Assembly: GCA_020722625.1 (NCBI GenBank)
Contig: DYKK01000076.1
Coordinates: 1 to 11,450, forward strand
Direction: 5' to 3'
Length of the DNA: 11,450 nucleotides
Source: Anaeromyxobacter dehalogenans
GTDB lineage: Bacteria > Myxococcota_A > UBA9042 > DTJE01
How positions within the stretch are numbered: the stretch's first letter is position 1; each line of letters starts with the position of its first letter. The position numbers and the translations under genes were made by a program. Shown here in pieces: positions 9,368 through 11,450 of the stretch. The notes below the pieces were generated by a model, which saw nothing but the letters and a program-made list of their open reading frames with translations, searched no databases and was not told the origin of the DNA.

Positions 9368-9396
9368 CGCTTCCGGCCCGATGGCAGGAAGTCGAG

Positions 9397-11370
9397 ATGG
9401 GCAACAAGGACGGACGCGTGGACAACCCTGGGGACGACGACAACAAGACCCTGATTGATACGGCCGCTCTTTCGGAATCCGATGACAGTGCCCCGACCTC
9501 GGTGTCCGTCGGCGGAGACGCCGGTGGTTCACCGGACGACGACGAGGCGACGCGCGCCCTGGAGGTCCCGGCGCCGGCGACCCCCGAGGCGGCCTCCAAA
9601 CCCGAGGAGCCGGAACCAGAGAAGACGGTCCTGTTGCAGGCCCCGATCTTCCCCGAGGAGCCTCCCGCGCCGAGGCCGCAGGCGCGCCTGATCGTCCAGT
9701 TCGGCAATGACCGCGGGCGCGAGTTCCCCCTGTCCGACCGGTCCGTCGCGGTGGGGCGGTCCCTGGACGCGGACATCGTGCTCAACGACCCGAGCGTGTC
9801 GCGAAGACACTTCGAGATCCACTACCGGGATGCGCGGTGGGTCTTGAAGGACCTCGGCAGCGTGAACGGCACGCGCGTCGGCGGACAGCGGATCCAGGGG
9901 GAGATCGTCCTGGAGGAAGGCGCCCAGATCGAGGCCGGACAGACGCTCCTGGCCTTCACGGGCGACGCGGAGAAGACGAGGGCGCTGGAGGTCCCGGAGG
10001 TCGCGAAGGACGAGGCGGCGACGGTCATCGCGGAGTCCCCTCCCATCGAGCCCATCCGCATCCAGCCGCCGGCGCGGATCGAGGTCTCGGAGCAGGCCCC
10101 CGCCGCGGAGCGCCGCCGGTTCCCGGTCGCGGCCGTGGTCGGGGGCGTGATCGGCCTGGCCGTCGTCACGGTCCTCGTCGCCCAGTTCGGTTTCGGGGTG
10201 CGCATCCTGCCGCTCGGAGGCGAGCCGGCCGTGCAGGGGCCGTCCCCGGAGGAGGTGGCGGCCGCGGCCCGTGCGAAGGAGGAGGCGAAGCAGCAGGTCG
10301 CGAAGGGACTGGAGGCGGTCCAGGCGAGGGACTGGGACGCGGCGGTCGCGGCCTTCGAGCGGGCGCTGGAACTCGACGCCGGCGCGGACGGGGTGGCGCA
10401 GTCCCTGGACCGGGCGCGGGAGGAGCGTCGCCACGCGCAGGCCCTGGCCGCCGGACGCTCGCTGCTCGCGGAAGGCAAGGTCCAGGAATCGGTGGGCGCC
10501 TTCGGCCGCATCCCGGACACGAGCGTCTATTACGCCGAGGCCCGCGAGGCCATCGCGACCGCCCGGGACCGGATGGTGGTCCTCGTCATCGAGAAGGTCC
10601 GCGCCCTGCTGAAAGAGCGCAAGAAGGACGAGGCGAAGGCGGCGTACGTGGCGCTGCTCGAGGAGCAGCCTCAGGACGAACGCGTGCTCGCCCTGCGCAA
10701 GGAACTCGAGGCCGCGGGCATCCGGCTGGAGCCCCGTCCCCCGACCACGACGGTTGTCGCGACCGCGCGACCGCAGGGGCCCGCGCGCCCCCGGGCGGGC
10801 AGGATCGACATCCGGGAGGCCCTCGACCTGTACGACCGGGGCGCGTTCGCGCAGGCCGTGGGGAAGTTGCGGGACGGCGCGGCCGGGGCGCCGAAGGCCG
10901 AGGCCGCCCAGGCCCAGGGACTCGCCTCGCGGATCGAGCGGTTCGCCCAGGCGTTTCGCGAAGGCCGCGACGCCCTGGCCGCGAACCGTCTGGACGAGGC
11001 GGACCGCGGCCTGAACCTGGCCCTGCGGCTCGACCACGAGGTGAACGACCATTACCAGGGCGAGATCCGGGGCCTGCTGGGTCAGACCTACCGGCGGCGC
11101 GCCGCGGTCGCCATCCAGAACACGGACTACCTCCTGGCCGCGAAGAGCGCGAAGCGGGCCCTGATGTACAACCCCCAGGACCGCACGGCCCAGGAGGTCC
11201 TCGACAAGTGCGTCTCGAAGGCCTCGCGGACCCTGGACGAGGCGCGGGCCGACCTCCAGGCCGGGCGCAAGGCCGAGGCCCGGGACAAACTCTCCCGCGT
11301 CATCGAGATGGTCCCCCCGGACCACGAACTCGCCGCCAAGGCCCGCGACCTGATGGACCAGACGCGCTGA
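9397..11370 (+). CDS. Membrane-anchored FHA domain protein with C-terminal TPR-like repeats
   Basis: 657 aa from ATG 9397, with AGGAAG 5 nt upstream and the promoter just before. The N-terminal tail (1-95) is acidic and Pro/Ala-rich. The FHA domain (about 96-190) has the conserved residues that bind phosphothreonine peptides: Gly120-Arg121, Ser135..His138 (SRRH) and Asn157-Gly-Thr159. One membrane helix (about 244-264) follows Arg239-Arg-Arg241, which by the positive-inside rule places the FHA in the cytoplasm and the rest in the periplasm. Residues about 285-657 form at least six TPR-like helical pairs (for example ARDWDAAVAAFERALELDA and TDYLLAAKSAKRALMYNPQ). The heptapeptide TRALEVP occurs at 52-58 and 194-200, bracketing the FHA domain; KTLIDT and KTVLLQAP are similar Thr-centred stretches. 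The role is probably a phosphorylation-responsive envelope scaffold, with unknown partners. No kinase gene is in the window. Confidence 0.9.
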   Translation: MGNKDGRVDNPGDDDNKTLIDTAALSESDDSAPTSVSVGGDAGGSPDDDEATRALEVPAPATPEAASKPEEPEPEKTVLLQAPIFPEEPPAPRPQARLIVQFGNDRGREFPLSDRSVAVGRSLDADIVLNDPSVSRRHFEIHYRDARWVLKDLGSVNGTRVGGQRIQGEIVLEEGAQIEAGQTLLAFTGDAEKTRALEVPEVAKDEAATVIAESPPIEPIRIQPPARIEVSEQAPAAERRRFPVAAVVGGVIGLAVVTVLVAQFGFGVRILPLGGEPAVQGPSPEEVAAAARAKEEAKQQVAKGLEAVQARDWDAAVAAFERALELDAGADGVAQSLDRAREERRHAQALAAGRSLLAEGKVQESVGAFGRIPDTSVYYAEAREAIATARDRMVVLVIEKVRALLKERKKDEAKAAYVALLEEQPQDERVLALRKELEAAGIRLEPRPPTTTVVATARPQGPARPRAGRIDIREALDLYDRGAFAQAVGKLRDGAAGAPKAEAAQAQGLASRIERFAQAFREGRDALAANRLDEADRGLNLALRLDHEVNDHYQGEIRGLLGQTYRRRAAVAIQNTDYLLAAKSAKRALMYNPQDRTAQEVLDKCVSKASRTLDEARADLQAGRKAEARDKLSRVIEMVPPDHELAAKARDLMDQTR

Positions 11371-11424
11371 CCCCGGCCCGCGCGTGAGATTTCGGCGCGA
11401 ACGGGGTGGGTCGTCACGCGACGT

Positions 11425-11446
11425 GCCGCGAATTGGAATTCGCGGC
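11425..11446. repeat. Perfect palindrome near the window end
   Basis: The arms GCCGCGAATT and AATTCGCGGC (10 bp each) flank a central GG. It lies 55 bases after the FHA-TPR stop, in an otherwise featureless 80-base tail. There is no T-run, and the 2-base centre is too tight for a good RNA hairpin unless the inner A/T pairs open. A protein-binding site for the next gene is at least as likely as a terminator. The sequence beyond the window is needed to decide. Confidence 0.45.
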
Positions 11447-11450
11447 CCCA

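Larger units (their letters stand above)
9209..9373. repeat. Inverted pair of a 10-mer across the divergent intergenic region
   Basis: GAAGCGATTC at 9209-9218 and its exact reverse complement GAATCGCTTC at 9364-9373 lie in opposite orientation, 145 bases apart, between the two divergent genes. The right copy overlaps the -10 (TAGAAT) of the FHA-gene promoter. The left copy, read on the minus strand, sits where a -10/start region for the lipoprotein gene could be, with CTGCCA 16 bases before CGGAAT. They could be matching regulator sites or a coincidence. Confidence 0.3.

Noticed and set aside
9223..9396. N-terminal extension of the FHA protein to ATG 9223
   Set aside because: It would place the near-consensus promoter inside the gene. 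ATG 9397 has a proper ribosome site just after the predicted transcript start.
9132..9785. N-terminal extension of the minus-strand lipoprotein to 9785
   Set aside because: It would overlap the FHA gene and its promoter and bury the signal peptide inside the protein.
9529..11387. Long open frames on both strands across the FHA-TPR gene
   Set aside because: Shadow frames with Arg/Gly-rich noise; the FHA and TPR signatures lie in the chosen frame only.

Overview
The window is about 11.4 kb of very GC-rich DNA (roughly 70% G+C by eye) that is almost fully coding. The overall style suggests a Myxococcota/deltaproteobacterium-like Gram-negative: a GC-rich genome, a pilMNOP cluster, lipoproteins with long Asp/Gly/Pro-rich linkers, and a membrane FHA-TPR protein. 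This assignment is inference from gene content and style; there is no rRNA or other marker to confirm it.

Layout. (1) At 20-3852, mutS (mismatch repair) is translationally coupled by a GTGA overlap to a RibB-type riboflavin enzyme. That enzyme's C-terminal GTP cyclohydrolase II domain has lost its zinc ligands and other key residues. (2) At 3866-3897 there is a likely promoter, followed by a tight operon pilM-pilN-pilO-pilP (3925-7078) for the inner-membrane alignment subcomplex of a type IV pilus or type II-secretion-like machine. The expected secretin gene pilQ does not follow. (3) A convergent gene on the minus strand (7098-9131) encodes a large lipoprotein. Its catalytic region looks like a divergent GH57/GH38-type glycoside hydrolase or deacetylase barrel. 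(4) A 265-bp divergent intergenic region holds a near-consensus sigma-70-type promoter with an operator-like inverted repeat in its spacer. (5) At 9397-11370 there is a single-pass membrane protein with a cytoplasmic FHA domain and a long TPR-like, probably periplasmic, region. (6) The last 80 bases hold only a perfect 10-bp-arm palindrome.

How the genes fit together. PilM (cytoplasmic, actin-like), PilN and PilO (bitopic) and PilP (lipoprotein) form one complex that links the pilus motor to the outer-membrane secretin. The FHA-TPR protein probably reads threonine phosphorylation in the cytoplasm and carries a protein-interaction scaffold across the membrane. The GH57-like lipoprotein is an envelope or surface protein. 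No sequence evidence ties either of these to the pil operon. mutS-ribB is a housekeeping pair.

I did not find a clearly novel multi-gene system. The items most worth a second look are the degenerate RibB-RibA fusion, a sharply AT-rich, rare-codon patch inside mutS, the missing pilQ, the divergent GH57-like lipoprotein, and the FHA protein whose FHA domain is bracketed by an identical Thr-containing heptapeptide.
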